NCBI GenBank assembly: GCA_011620645.1
Contig: WOYS01000010.1
Span: forward strand, 1 to 45,903
Length of the DNA: 45,903 nucleotides
From: Mycobacterium sp.
GTDB lineage: Bacteria; Actinomycetota; Actinomycetes; Mycobacteriales; Mycobacteriaceae
Direction: 5' to 3'
Shown here: positions 25,053 through 33,480 of the stretch, piece after piece
Numbering within the stretch: the first letter of the stretch is position 1
Layout: every line of letters begins with the position of its first letter
Notes under the pieces: generated by a model
Seen by the model: only the letters and a program-made list of their open reading frames with translations
Databases searched by the model: none
What the model was told of the DNA's origin: nothing
Translations under genes and position numbers: made by a program

Positions 25053-25820
25053 TCAGCACAGCGCCTGGGAACTCAAGTACAGGCAGATGGCCGCGGCGGC
25101 CGCGACATTGAGGCTCTCGGCGCTGCCCGACATCGGGATGCGCACCCGCGTATCGGCAGCGGCGGCCACCTCGGGTGCCAGGCCGTGCGCCTCCGAGCCG
25201 AACAGCCATGCCGTCGGGGCTGCCAGGTCGACAACGGGCAGCGCCGCACCGTCGAGCGTGGTGGCCAGCACTTGGAATCCCGTATTACGCAGGGCGGCAA
25301 TGAGTTCGAACGTGTCGGGTGCCTGCAGTACGGGCAGCCCGAAGATGCTGCCGGCCGACGCACGCAGGCATTTCGCGTTGTACGGATCCACGCTCTCGCC
25401 GGCCAGAATCAACGCATCGGCACCCATGGCATCGGCGAGCCGGATCAGCGTGCCCGCGTTGCCGGGGTCGGAGGTCTCGACCGCGACGGCCACCAACCGC
25501 GGCGCCGCGGCGAGTACGTCCGACAACGGCACCTCGGGTAGCCGGCACACCGCGACCAGCCCCGCCGGATTCACGGTGTCCGACAGCGCCTTTGCCGCCC
25601 GCTCGGTCACCTCGTGCACCGGCGCCTCACCGATCAGATCGCCGAACCGGGCGACGGCGTCCTCGGTGGCGAAGAGGTCCTCAACGAGACCACGCCGCAA
25701 CGCCGCCTCGACCAGGTTGGGACCTTCAGCGAGGAAGCGTGCGGCGTGGCGACGTCCGGCGGGACGCTGCAGCTTGATCGCCGCAGCCACCCGATTGGAG
25801 CGTTCCGTCAGCGGAGTCAA
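25053..25820 (-). CDS. tsnR: SpoU-family rRNA/tRNA 2'-O-methyltransferase
   Basis: A SPOUT-superfamily RNA 2'-O-methyltransferase. Three motifs of the knot fold are visible: ETSDPGNAGTLIRLADA (motif 1, with Asn and Arg), WLFGSEAHGL (motif 2) and IPMSGSAESLNVAAAAAI (motif 3). An N-terminal substrate-binding domain (RFLAEGPNLVEAA) precedes. It follows infC-rpmI-rplT, as Rv1644 (tsnR) does in M. tuberculosis; the exact RNA target is not known from sequence. I prefer the TTG at 25820 (LTPLTERSNRV), which matches the family N-terminus and gives 255 aa. An ATG at 25883 lies inside rplT and adds a repeat-encoded stretch (EGRSEATRD). Confidence 0.88.
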   Translation of the reverse strand: MTPLTERSNRVAAAIKLQRPAGRRHAARFLAEGPNLVEAALRRGLVEDLFATEDAVARFGDLIGEAPVHEVTERAAKALSDTVNPAGLVAVCRLPEVPLSDVLAAAPRLVAVAVETSDPGNAGTLIRLADAMGADALILAGESVDPYNAKCLRASAGSIFGLPVLQAPDTFELIAALRNTGFQVLATTLDGAALPVVDLAAPTAWLFGSEAHGLAPEVAAAADTRVRIPMSGSAESLNVAAAAAICLYLSSQALC

Positions 25821-25827
25821 ATCCCGG

Positions 25828-25849
25828 GTCGCTTCGCTCCTGCCCTCCG
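25828..25849. repeat. Dispersed GAGCGAAGC repeat, copy 3 (tsnR start)
   Basis: Plus-strand GTCGCTTCGCTCCTGCCC is identical over 18 bases to the copy before the internal argD start. It fills most of the space between the rplT stop and the likely tsnR start. Confidence 0.55.
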
Positions 25850-25851
25850 AA

Positions 25852-26241
25852 TCAGGCGGCTTCGCCCGACGGCGCGTTGACATCCTCGGGCAGAGCGGCC
25901 TTGGCCACCTCGACCAGGGCGGTGAACGCGGCCGGGTCGCTGATCGCGATCTCCGACAGGTTCTTGCGATCCACCTCGACGCCGGCCAGCTTAAGACCCT
26001 GGATCAGGCGGTTGTAGGTGATGCCGTTGGCGCGGCCCGCAGCGTTGATCCGGGAGATCCACAGCTTGCGGAAATCGCCCTTGCGGGCCTTGCGGTCCCG
26101 GTAGGCGTAGGTCAAGGAGTGCAGCTGCTGCTCCTTGGCCTTGCGGTAGAGGCGCGACCGCTGGCCGCGGTAGCCCTTCGACGCCTCGAGTACTGTGCGC
26201 CGCTTCTTTTGAGCGTTGACTGCGCGCTTCACGCGTGCCAT
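25852..26241 (-). CDS. rplT: 50S ribosomal protein L20
   Basis: Binds 23S rRNA early in large-subunit assembly. The sequence is typical: a basic N-terminal helix ([20 protein letters not shown]), [16 protein letters not shown] and a globular C-terminal half with [20 protein letters not shown]. Length 129 aa, including a short acidic mycobacterial tail ([12 protein letters not shown]). Third gene of the infC-rpmI-rplT operon. Confidence 0.98.
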   Translation of the reverse strand: MARVKRAVNAQKKRRTVLEASKGYRGQRSRLYRKAKEQQLHSLTYAYRDRKARKGDFRKLWISRINAAGRANGITYNRLIQGLKLAGVEVDRKNLSEIAISDPAAFTALVEVAKAALPEDVNAPSGEAA

Positions 26242-26288
26242 GAGGTTGTTCCTATTCTTGCGGGGAAAGTCTGGGGGAGAACCGGCTT

Positions 26289-26322
26289 CAGCCGTTCAAC
26301 AGAATCAGCCGTTCAACAGAAT
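26289..26322 (-). repeat. 17-bp tandem repeat copied from the rpmI 3' end
   Basis: CAGCCGTTCAACAGAAT occurs at 26289-26305 and 26306-26322 without a gap, and its first ten bases (CAGCCGTTCA) begin a third, coding copy at 26323. On the minus strand each unit reproduces a GAACGGCTGA block, the end of rpmI including its stop codon. It looks like a slippage duplication. Confidence 0.8.
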
Positions 26323-26516
26323 CAGCCGTTCAGCATCTTCTTGACGCGCGAGGTGTCGTTCGCGGCAACGATGGTGCGGCCGTCGAGACGACGGGTGCGC
26401 TTGCTCGCCTTATGCTCGAGCAGGTGGCGCTTGCCGGCCTTCTGGCGGACGATCTTGCCGCTTCCGGTGACGCGGAAGCGCTTCGATGCGCCGCTGTGGG
26501 TCTTTGCCTTGGGCAT
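26322..26516 (-). CDS. rpmI: 50S ribosomal protein L35
   Basis: A 64-aa basic ribosomal protein beginning [20 protein letters not shown] and ending VKKMLNG, full length for the family. GAGG five bases before the ATG serves as ribosome binding site. It lies 23 bp after infC. The stop codon and last codons are repeated downstream as a 17-bp tandem array. Confidence 0.97.
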   Translation of the reverse strand: MPKAKTHSGASKRFRVTGSGKIVRQKAGKRHLLEHKASKRTRRLDGRTIVAANDTSRVKKMLNG

Positions 26517-26539
26517 GTGTCCTCAGTTCGTGTGGTGGA

Positions 26540-27172
26540 TCAGTTCTGCGTGGGTTCGGTGGGCTGACTTGGTTCGGCCGGTGTAGCCGGTGCCGCCGCC
26601 TCTCCACCAGATCTCGGTGTAGGGGCATCGGCATCGTGCGCCGCCTTGGCGCGGGTCTTCGCGCCGCGGTGCGGTGCCAGCACCATCGTCATGTTGCGGC
26701 CGTCCTGCTTGGCCGAGGTCTCGACGAACCCGTAGTCAGCCACGTCGGCGCCGAGACGCTGCAGCAGCCGGTAACCCAGTTCGGGCCGGGACTGCTCGCG
26801 ACCGCGGAACATGATGGTGACCTTGACCTTCGACCCGGCTTCCAGGAAGCGGACCACGTGGCCCTTCTTCGTCTGATAGTCGTGATCGTCGATCTTCGGC
26901 CGAAGCTTCTGTTCCTTGACGACGGTCTGCTGCTGGTTCTTGCGAGACTCGCGCTCCTTGAGTGCCGTCTCGTACTTGAATTTGCCGTAGTCCATGATCT
27001 TGCACACCGGGGGTTTGGCGTCTGGGGCTACTTCGACAAGGTCGAGATCGGCGTCGACGGCGACGCGGAGAGCATCTTCGATGCGAACGATGCCGACCTG
27101 CTCGCCGTTCGGTCCGATCAGGCGGACTTCAGGTACGCGGATGCGCTCGTTGATGCGGGTCTCAGTGCTGAT
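26540..27172 (-). CDS. infC: Translation initiation factor IF-3, ATC start
   Basis: Binds the 30S subunit, blocks premature 50S joining and checks the start codon. The N-domain ([22 protein letters not shown]), linker (YKFKYE-type: [20 protein letters not shown]) and C-domain ([30 protein letters not shown]) are intact. A mycobacterial Ala/Pro/Thr-rich tail follows. The only start that fits the family N-terminus ([10 protein letters not shown]) is ATC at 27172-27170, with AGGAGG four bases upstream. IF-3 genes often use AUU/AUC starts so that IF-3 represses its own translation. That gives 210 aa. The longer frame from ATG 27346 crosses leader structure and is rejected. Confidence 0.93.
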   Translation of the reverse strand: MSTETRINERIRVPEVRLIGPNGEQVGIVRIEDALRVAVDADLDLVEVAPDAKPPVCKIMDYGKFKYETALKERESRKNQQQTVVKEQKLRPKIDDHDYQTKKGHVVRFLEAGSKVKVTIMFRGREQSRPELGYRLLQRLGADVADYGFVETSAKQDGRNMTMVLAPHRGAKTRAKAAHDADAPTPRSGGEAAAPATPAEPSQPTEPTQN

Positions 27173-27271
27173 GGGGCCTCCTACGTTGTCTGCTCGTGTC
27201 ACGACCGTATGGAGCGCCGGGCAGCAGGGAGAAGACCACACCATCAGCATTCCTGCCCCAGAGAGCAGAAC

Positions 27272-27391
27272 GGCCCTGCATATAGCAGGGCCCGATGCCG
27301 ACCGATCACGGCTTTCACCGACTGCGCAGTACGCAGGACAGAGCATCCGCAGATACCTGTGATCGGACCACTGGACCGTTATGGTCAGTGG
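27272..27391 (-). promoter_or_regulatory. Possible structured leader of infC
   Basis: In the 5'-to-3' direction of infC the leader offers four helices. (i) 27391-27383 with 27377-27368, one bulge. (ii) GTGATCGG/CCGATCAC, 8 bp (27359-27366 with 27302-27309), enclosing (iii) CTGCG/CGCAG, 5 bp (27322-27326 with 27332-27336). (iv) A perfect 8-bp stem GGCCCTGC/GCAGGGCC (27272-27279 with 27285-27292). None is followed by a T-tract, so this is not a simple terminator. The infC start point is not known, so part of this may be promoter DNA. Confidence 0.4.
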
Positions 27392-27459
27392 TGGGAGCGG
27401 GACTCCACTTGCTGTCCCTGGCGTTCGCCGGGACGGTCGATCGTGCCAGTCTAACAGGC

Positions 27460-27819
27460 ATGACCGATGATCAGAAAACGCCCTCAGCCGCTGACCCGCA
27501 GGTTAGGGAACTCGCCGAGATTCCGGCGGTCGAGGTGATCACCCGTTCGGCCGTCATGCTGATGAGCGCCGCTGCCGAGAAGATCGGCCTGGGTTCCGAG
27601 GACCCCGACGACAGCCCGCACCGCGATCTCGACGAGGCCCGCAGGCTCATCACCGCGCTGGCCGGTCTGGTCACCGCATCCGCCGAGTTCCTCGGACTGC
27701 ATGCCGGACCGCTGCGCGACGGGCTCAAGAGCCTGCAACTGGCGTTCCGGGAGGCCAGTGCGGCGCCCGAAGAGCCCGGGCACGGTCCCGGCGAGAAATA
27801 CACCGGACCGGTCTGGTGA
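27460..27819 (+). CDS. DUF1844-family protein
   Basis: A 119-aa acidic protein. Its centre reads [25 protein letters not shown] followed by [24 protein letters not shown], the helical pattern of DUF1844, a widespread actinobacterial family of unknown function. The start ATG at 27460 ([11 protein letters not shown]) is chosen; the frame stays open further upstream but through the infC regulatory region. It is divergent from infC and 74 bp upstream of lysX on the same strand. Confidence 0.8.
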   Translation: MTDDQKTPSAADPQVRELAEIPAVEVITRSAVMLMSAAAEKIGLGSEDPDDSPHRDLDEARRLITALAGLVTASAEFLGLHAGPLRDGLKSLQLAFREASAAPEEPGHGPGEKYTGPVW

Positions 27820-27893
27820 ACCCAGACACACACCCGCGCCCCGCCTCGGTAGAAACGCCCATTTCGGCCGCTTAGGGCATATTCTCGCGGCCT

Positions 27894-30800
27894 ATGACGG
27901 CCACCACAGTCCCGCATCCGTCGACCAGCAGGCGCCCGTCTGGATTCTCGTGGGTTCCCACCGCCGCAGGATGGATCGTCGGCGTCATCGCGACGCTGTC
28001 ACTGGTGGCGAGCATCTCCCCGCTGGTGCGTTCGGCCATCCGGGTGCCGCGCGAATTCGTCAACGACTACATCTTCAACTTCCCCGACACCAGCTTCGCC
28101 TGGGCGGTCGTGCTCGCCCTGCTGGCAGCGGCACTGGCGGCCCGCAAGAGCATCGCCTGGTGGATCCTGGTGCTCTACCTGGTCGCCGCGGTCGCTGTGA
28201 ACACCGCCGTCCTGATCGCCGGCGACGGGTCGTTGCTCGAGGAGTTCGGCGAGATCATCGGCCTGGTGTTCCACCTGGCCGCCATCGGCTTCCTGATCCT
28301 GGCGCGCCACGAGTTCTGGGCCAAGGTGCGCCGCGGCGCACTGTTCAAGGCCGTCGCCACCCTGCTGGCCGCCATGGCGGTGGGCATCCTGGTCGGCTGG
28401 GGCCTGCTGGAACTGTTCCCCGGCTCGCTGCAACGCGAATACCGGCTCGGGTACGCGGCCAATCGGGTGGCGGCCTTCGCCGGCGTCGACGCCGTGGTCT
28501 TCGACGGCCAGCACCCCGGCGTCCTGATCAACGCCCTGCTCGGATTGTTCGGTGCGCTGGCACTGATCGCCGCCGCCATCGTGCTGTTCCGGTCGCAACG
28601 CGCCACCAACGCCCTGACCGGGCAGGACGAATCCGCCATCCGCGGCCTGCTGGGGCTGTTCGGCAAGAACGACTCGCTCGGTTACTTCGCGACCCGGCGG
28701 GACAAGTCGGTGGTGTTCGCCCCCAACGGCCGCGCCGCGGTCACCTACCGCGTCGAGGTCGGTGTCTGCCTGGCCAGCGGGGACCCGGTCGGTGACCCGT
28801 CCTCCTGGCCTGCCGCGATCGACGCCTGGCTCAAGCTGTGCAAGTCCTACGGCTGGGCACCCGGGGTGATGGGCGCGAGCGCCGTTGCCGCGCAGGCCTT
28901 CCGCGGCGCCGGCCTGAACGCGATCGAACTCGGCGACGAGGCGATCCTGCGCCCCGACCGGTTCACGTTGTCCGGCCCGGATATGAAGCCGGTACGCCAG
29001 GCCGTCACCCGGGCCCGGCGCGCGGGACTGACGGTCCGCATCCGCAGGCATCGTGAGCTGACTGCCGATGCGATGGCGCTGGTGGTCACCCGAGCCGATG
29101 CCTGGCGCGACACCGAGACCGAGCGCGGTTTCTCGATGGCCCTGGGGCGCTTGGGCGATCCGGCCGACGGTGACTGCCTGCTGGTCGAAGCCATCCAGGA
29201 AAACGGAGCCGACAACGGCGGCGAGGGTGGCGAGGGTGAAGTGGTCGCGATGCTGTCGTTGGTGCCGTGGGGCGCCAACGGAGTGTCCCTGGACGTCATG
29301 CGTCGCTCACCACAATCGCCCAACGGCACCATCGAACTGATGGTCAGCGAGATCTGCCTGCAGGCCGACGACCTCGGCGTCACCCGCATTTCGCTGAACT
29401 TCGCGATGTTCCGGTCGGCGTTCGAGCAGGGGGCGCAGCTGGGCGCCGGCCCGGTCGCCCGGCTGTGGCGCGCCCTGCTGATCTTCTTCTCCCGGTGGTG
29501 GCAGCTGGAAACCCTGTACCGGTCCAACATGAAATACCAGCCGGAGTGGATCCCGCGGTTCGCCTGCTACGAGGACGCCCGCGAGGTCCCCCGCGTCGGG
29601 GTGGCCTCGGTGATCGCCGAGGGATTCCTCGTGCTGCCGTTCTCCCGCCGCAAGGAGCACACCGGCGAGCACGTCGCCGCACCCAAGAACCTGGTGGACA
29701 GCGGACTGCTGCACCGCGACGGCAGCGCCCCGGATGTCAGTGCGCTGCAGCAGGATTTGCCCGCCCATGATCACAACCGGCTGCCCGAGCAGGTGCGGGT
29801 CCGGATGACCAAGCTGAAGACGCTGCAGGACAGCGGTGTCGACGCCTATCCGGTCGGCGAGGCACCCAGTCACACCGTAGAGCAGGCGCTTGCCACCAAC
29901 GCCGCGGATGTGACCGTCACGGTGGCAGGCCGGATCCTGCGGTTACGCGACTACGGCGGTGTGCTGTTCGCCGCGTTGCGGGACTGGTCCGGCGAAGTAC
30001 AACTGCTGCTCGACGATTCGCGTCTCACCCAGGGCAGCAACGCCGATTTCACCGGCTCGATCGATCTGGGTGACCTGATCGAGGTGACCGGGACCATGGG
30101 GCTCAGCCGCAACGGCACCCTGTCGCTGCTGGTCACCCGGTGGCGGCTGATCGGCAAATGCCTGCGCCCGCTGCCCGACAAATGGAAGGGCCTGACCGAC
30201 CCGGAGGCCAGGGTCCGGACGCGCTACGTCGACCTCGCCATCAACACCGAGGCCCGCGATCTCATCACCGCCCGCAGCCGGATCTTGCATGCCATCCGGG
30301 AAACCCTGGTCAGTAAGGGATTCCTCGAAGTCGAGACACCGATCCTGCAGCAGGTCCACGGTGGCGCGAACGCACGTCCGTTCACCACCCACATCAACGC
30401 CTACGACCTCGACCTGTATCTGCGCATCGCCCCGGAGCTGTACCTCAAGCGGCTCTGCGTCGGTGGCGTCGAGCGGGTTTTCGAACTGGGGCGCGCGTTC
30501 CGCAACGAGGGGGTGGATTTCAGTCACAACCCGGAATTCACCCTGTTGGAGGCATATCAGGCCCACGCCGACTACAACGTGTGGATGCACGGATGCCGCG
30601 AGCTCATCCAGCACGCCGCCGCGGCCGCCAACGGCACCCAGGTCGTCATGCGGCCGGGTCCCGACGGAGAGCTGTCCCCCGTCGACATATCCGGGGACTG
30701 GCCGGTGAAGACGGTGCACGGCGCGGTATCGGAGGCGCTCGGCGAGCAGATCGGACCGGACACCGACCTGGACCGGTTGCGCAGTCTCTGCGACGGCGCC

Positions 30801-31238
30801 GAAGTGCCCTACCTGACGCACTGGGACACCGGTGCGGTGGTGCTCGAACTCTACGAGCGGCTCGTCGAAGGACAGACCGAGCACCCGACGTTCTACAAGG
30901 ACTTCCCCACTTCGGTGTCCCCGCTGACGCGGCCGCACCGCAGCATCGCCGGTGTCGCCGAGCGATGGGACCTGGTGGCCTGGGGTGTGGAGTTGGGCAC
31001 CGCCTACAGCGAGCTCACCGACCCGGTGGAGCAGCGCCGGCGCCTGCACGAGCAGTCGCTGCTGGCCGCCGGTGGTGACCCGGAGGCGATGGAACTCGAC
31101 GAGGACTTCCTGCAGGCCCTGGAGTACGCGATGCCGCCGACCGGTGGTCTCGGCGTGGGTGTCGACCGGGTGGTCATGCTCATCACGGGTCGCAGCATCC
31201 GCGAAACATTGCCGTTCCCACTGGCCAAGCCCCGCTAG
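27894..31238 (+). CDS. lysX: Bifunctional lysylphosphatidylglycerol synthase / lysyl-tRNA synthetase
   Basis: Charges tRNA-Lys and transfers the lysine to phosphatidylglycerol, which lowers membrane charge and gives resistance to cationic peptides. The N-terminal roughly 220 residues contain about six transmembrane segments, as in MprF. A DUF2156 GNAT-like transferase domain follows (about 230-570; [33 protein letters not shown]). The last roughly 490 residues are a full class II lysyl-tRNA synthetase with an OB-fold, motif 2 [20 protein letters not shown] and motif 3 [15 protein letters not shown]. Length 1114 aa is somewhat shorter than Rv1640c (about 1170) but complete. A -10-like TATTCT lies eight bases before the ATG. 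Confidence 0.96.
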   Translation: MTATTVPHPSTSRRPSGFSWVPTAAGWIVGVIATLSLVASISPLVRSAIRVPREFVNDYIFNFPDTSFAWAVVLALLAAALAARKSIAWWILVLYLVAAVAVNTAVLIAGDGSLLEEFGEIIGLVFHLAAIGFLILARHEFWAKVRRGALFKAVATLLAAMAVGILVGWGLLELFPGSLQREYRLGYAANRVAAFAGVDAVVFDGQHPGVLINALLGLFGALALIAAAIVLFRSQRATNALTGQDESAIRGLLGLFGKNDSLGYFATRRDKSVVFAPNGRAAVTYRVEVGVCLASGDPVGDPSSWPAAIDAWLKLCKSYGWAPGVMGASAVAAQAFRGAGLNAIELGDEAILRPDRFTLSGPDMKPVRQAVTRARRAGLTVRIRRHRELTADAMALVVTRADAWRDTETERGFSMALGRLGDPADGDCLLVEAIQENGADNGGEGGEGEVVAMLSLVPWGANGVSLDVMRRSPQSPNGTIELMVSEICLQADDLGVTRISLNFAMFRSAFEQGAQLGAGPVARLWRALLIFFSRWWQLETLYRSNMKYQPEWIPRFACYEDAREVPRVGVASVIAEGFLVLPFSRRKEHTGEHVAAPKNLVDSGLLHRDGSAPDVSALQQDLPAHDHNRLPEQVRVRMTKLKTLQDSGVDAYPVGEAPSHTVEQALATNAADVTVTVAGRILRLRDYGGVLFAALRDWSGEVQLLLDDSRLTQGSNADFTGSIDLGDLIEVTGTMGLSRNGTLSLLVTRWRLIGKCLRPLPDKWKGLTDPEARVRTRYVDLAINTEARDLITARSRILHAIRETLVSKGFLEVETPILQQVHGGANARPFTTHINAYDLDLYLRIAPELYLKRLCVGGVERVFELGRAFRNEGVDFSHNPEFTLLEAYQAHADYNVWMHGCRELIQHAAAAANGTQVVMRPGPDGELSPVDISGDWPVKTVHGAVSEALGEQIGPDTDLDRLRSLCDGAEVPYLTHWDTGAVVLELYERLVEGQTEHPTFYKDFPTSVSPLTRPHRSIAGVAERWDLVAWGVELGTAYSELTDPVEQRRRLHEQSLLAAGGDPEAMELDEDFLQALEYAMPPTGGLGVGVDRVVMLITGRSIRETLPFPLAKPR

Positions 31239-31277
31239 TCACAGCTTCTTTGCAGGAATCGAAGTCACGATGATGGC

Positions 31278-32603
31278 ATGACTGCGTGGGCAACGATGTC
31301 GTTGACGCATGGCTGGGTACCGGTGACCATCCAGGTGATCACCGCACTGGTGCTGCTTGCCGGCTTGCGCCTGCGCAGCCACCTGGTTGTCGCGGCAGCT
31401 CTCGGCGTGGCGGTCGCAGCGGCCGCGCACCGGTACGTGACAAATCAGGGTCTGGCCGGCGAACCGGCGCCACACGCATTGTGGATCTGGCTGGGGTTGA
31501 CCGGATTCGCCGGTACGGCACTGCTGTTCGGCTGGCGTGGCGGCGGCCGCTGGCGGCGTGCTGCGGCGCTGACGGCCGTCCCGCTGTGCGCGTTGTGTGC
31601 GGCGCTGGCGGTCAATCTGTGGACCGGGTACTTCCCCACTGCGCAGACAGCGTGGGGTCAGCTGACCGCCGGTCCACTGCCCGATGAGACCGATATGGCC
31701 ACCGTGGCCGCATTCCGGGTCCAGCATGCGTTGCCCCGCAAGGGATCCCTGGTGCCGGTGGACACCGGTGACGCCGGTTCGGGTTTCAGGCACCGCGGCG
31801 AACTGGTCTACCTGCCGCCGGCCTGGTTCGCCTCGGATCCTCCGCCCCGGCTGCCGACGATCATGATGATCGGCGGTGAACTCAACACCCCCGCAGACTG
31901 GGCGCGGGCAGGCAATGCGGTGCAAACCGCCGATACCTTCGCCGCCGCGCATGGCGGCCGTGCACCGGTGCTGGTGTTCGTCGACGCCGGCGGGGCGTTC
32001 AACAACGACACCGAATGCGTCAACGGCCGCCGCGGCAACGTGGCCGACCACCTCACCAAAGATGTTGTGCCGGCGATTATCTCGAAGTTCGGCGTCAGCG
32101 CGGCCGCGACAAACTGGGGTGTGGTCGGCTGGTCGATGGGTGGCACCTGCGCCGTCGATCTGACGGTGATGCACCCGGAGCGATTCTCGGCGTTCGAGGA
32201 TATCGCCGGTGACATCGGCCCGAACGCCGGGACGAAGGCGCAGACGATCGATCGACTGTTCGGCGGGGACGCCGCCGCCTATGCAGCCTTCGATCCGACC
32301 ACGGTCATCACCCGGCACGGGCACTACTCCGGAGTGTCCGGCTGGTTCGCGGTGAACGGGGCCGGAACCTCGCCGCCACCGCAGACGGCCGCCGCCGCAC
32401 AGTCGCTGTGCGCCTCGGGCACATCGGCCGGCATCGACTGCGCAGTGGTGGCCCGCCCGGGACATCACGACTGGCCGTTCGCGGCGCAGGCGTTCGCCGA
32501 GGCGCTGCCATGGCTGGCCGGGCAGATCGGCACGCCGGGGGCGCCGCAGGTTGCGCTGCCGCGCAGCGCCGACCCGCCGACATTCCGCACCGCCGCCCGC
32601 TGA
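31278..32603 (+). CDS. Membrane-anchored esterase (alpha/beta hydrolase, esterase-D/antigen 85-like)
   Basis: A 441-aa protein. Four N-terminal hydrophobic segments (about 14-30, 36-50, 67-85, 95-112) are followed by an outer alpha/beta hydrolase domain from about 150. The nucleophile motif is GWSMGG, and a histidine lies in RPGHHDWPF; an Asp between them would complete a triad. FVDAGGAFNNDTECVNGRRG resembles the loop following the oxyanion region in putative esterases. In M. tuberculosis the neighbour of lysX (Rv1639c) is a similar membrane protein. Its adjacency to lysX suggests a cell-envelope role; the substrate is unknown. Confidence 0.85.
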   Translation: MTAWATMSLTHGWVPVTIQVITALVLLAGLRLRSHLVVAAALGVAVAAAAHRYVTNQGLAGEPAPHALWIWLGLTGFAGTALLFGWRGGGRWRRAAALTAVPLCALCAALAVNLWTGYFPTAQTAWGQLTAGPLPDETDMATVAAFRVQHALPRKGSLVPVDTGDAGSGFRHRGELVYLPPAWFASDPPPRLPTIMMIGGELNTPADWARAGNAVQTADTFAAAHGGRAPVLVFVDAGGAFNNDTECVNGRRGNVADHLTKDVVPAIISKFGVSAAATNWGVVGWSMGGTCAVDLTVMHPERFSAFEDIAGDIGPNAGTKAQTIDRLFGGDAAAYAAFDPTTVITRHGHYSGVSGWFAVNGAGTSPPPQTAAAAQSLCASGTSAGIDCAVVARPGHHDWPFAAQAFAEALPWLAGQIGTPGAPQVALPRSADPPTFRTAAR

Positions 32604-32607
32604 CAGG

Positions 32608-32790
32608 TCAGCGCTTACCGAGGATGGCGCCGCCCAGGATCGCCGCGGAGTTGGCGATGCTGCGACGGCAAGCGCCGGAGTCCGCCGCTGGCAATTGCCC
32701 CCGGAACTCCGCGAACCGTGTACCGAGGCGGACTTCGCGGGACTCCCCCGGATCGACGGGGCCGCCAGAACGCGATTCTTCGTCATGTGT
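32608..32790 (-). pseudogene. Possible frameshifted small ORF
   Basis: Minus-strand reading gives SGGPVDPGESREVRLGTRF, then about 32 further codons ending in SAAILGGAILGKR and a stop, with normal GC-rich third positions but no start codon in frame. An ATG (MTKNR) lies upstream in another frame, so one small indel would restore a protein of about 58 aa. I recognise no family. The rest of the 292-bp gap between the esterase and the next gene shows only a leaderless-type -10. Confidence 0.25.
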
Positions 32791-32883
32791 ATGTCCTTGT
32801 CATTGTCCCGCCGCCCTTGTGGCGCCGTCGTCTGGCAAGTACATCCGCGGCCGATCGCTACCGATCCCAAACTTCGCAGCGGG

Positions 32884-32889
32884 TACGGT
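32884..32889 (+). promoter_or_regulatory. Leaderless-type -10 element
   Basis: TACGGT is followed by six bases and the ATG at 32896, the spacing for a transcript beginning at the start codon. Confidence 0.45.
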
Positions 32890-32895
32890 GGCTTC

Positions 32896-33195
32896 ATGCC
32901 CGATGACCAGCAGCCTTCTGCGGGTAACCCGATCGATGCCGAGGTCGTTCCGACCGAGCCGGCTCCTGCCGAGCCCGTTCCGATTCCGGTCGATACCGGC
33001 TACACCACTGCCGGTGTGCCGACCTTCGATTCGGTGCGGGAGAAGATCGAGAGCCGTTTCGGCACGGCCATCGGTTCGGTGGAACTCGCCGAGGAGACAC
33101 CCGAGGGCCGGTCGGTGTCCGAGCAGTACGAGGCGCGTCAGCAGGCGGCGGCCGAGCGGCTCAAGCAGATCCGCGAATCGATGAACCGGGACTAG
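32896..33195 (+). CDS. Small conserved hypothetical protein (Rv1638A-like position)
   Basis: A 99-aa hydrophilic protein. The N-terminal 40 residues are Pro/Glu-rich and probably disordered (EVVPTEPAPAEPVPIP). The C-terminal half is helical and charged: FDSVREKIESRFGTAIGSVE, then EQYEARQQAAAERLKQIRES, suggesting a short coiled coil. I recognise no functional family. It occupies the place of Rv1638A next to uvrA in M. tuberculosis. A leaderless-type -10 supports the ATG chosen. Its stop overlaps the GTG of a decayed winged-helix gene. Confidence 0.7.
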   Translation: MPDDQQPSAGNPIDAEVVPTEPAPAEPVPIPVDTGYTTAGVPTFDSVREKIESRFGTAIGSVELAEETPEGRSVSEQYEARQQAAAERLKQIRESMNRD

Positions 33196-33480
33196 TGCGC
33201 TCGTTCGCCCTAGCCGAGAGGCGCGCCCGGTTGGCCCGGCGGCACTTCCTCGGCGAGCACGGCGCCGACGCGGTGGCGGACCGCGCCGATTTGGATGCGC
33301 CGACGGCCGCGTGGTGGGTGGCTGCCGACAGTCCGGCGACGGACAGGTCGAGCTGCAGATCGTCACCGATGTAACCGCGCGACCCAAAACGCGCTGCAGC
33401 GCAAGGCCGATGACCTGACGGACTGGCTCGGCGGAGCCGTGATCAAACCACGGTTCCCGTCCCCGCTGTGCAAGGTTTAG
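33195..33480 (+). pseudogene. Relic of a winged-helix DNA-binding-domain protein
   Basis: The first codons from GTG at 33195 read RSFALAERRARLARRHFLG, the N-terminus typical of actinobacterial winged-helix (DUF1006-type) proteins of about 350-400 aa. After some 35 codons the text jumps to GDGQVELQIVTDVTAR and, after another frame change, to ALQRKADDLTDWLGGAVIKP followed by RFPSPLCKV and a stop, the family C-terminus. Thus most of the gene is deleted and the ends are out of frame. It starts by overlapping the stop of the small protein before it. Confidence 0.65.

Noticed and set aside
25821..25883. N-terminal extension of tsnR from ATG 25883
   Set aside because: Overlaps rplT by 32 bp and encodes the dispersed repeat, not conserved sequence.
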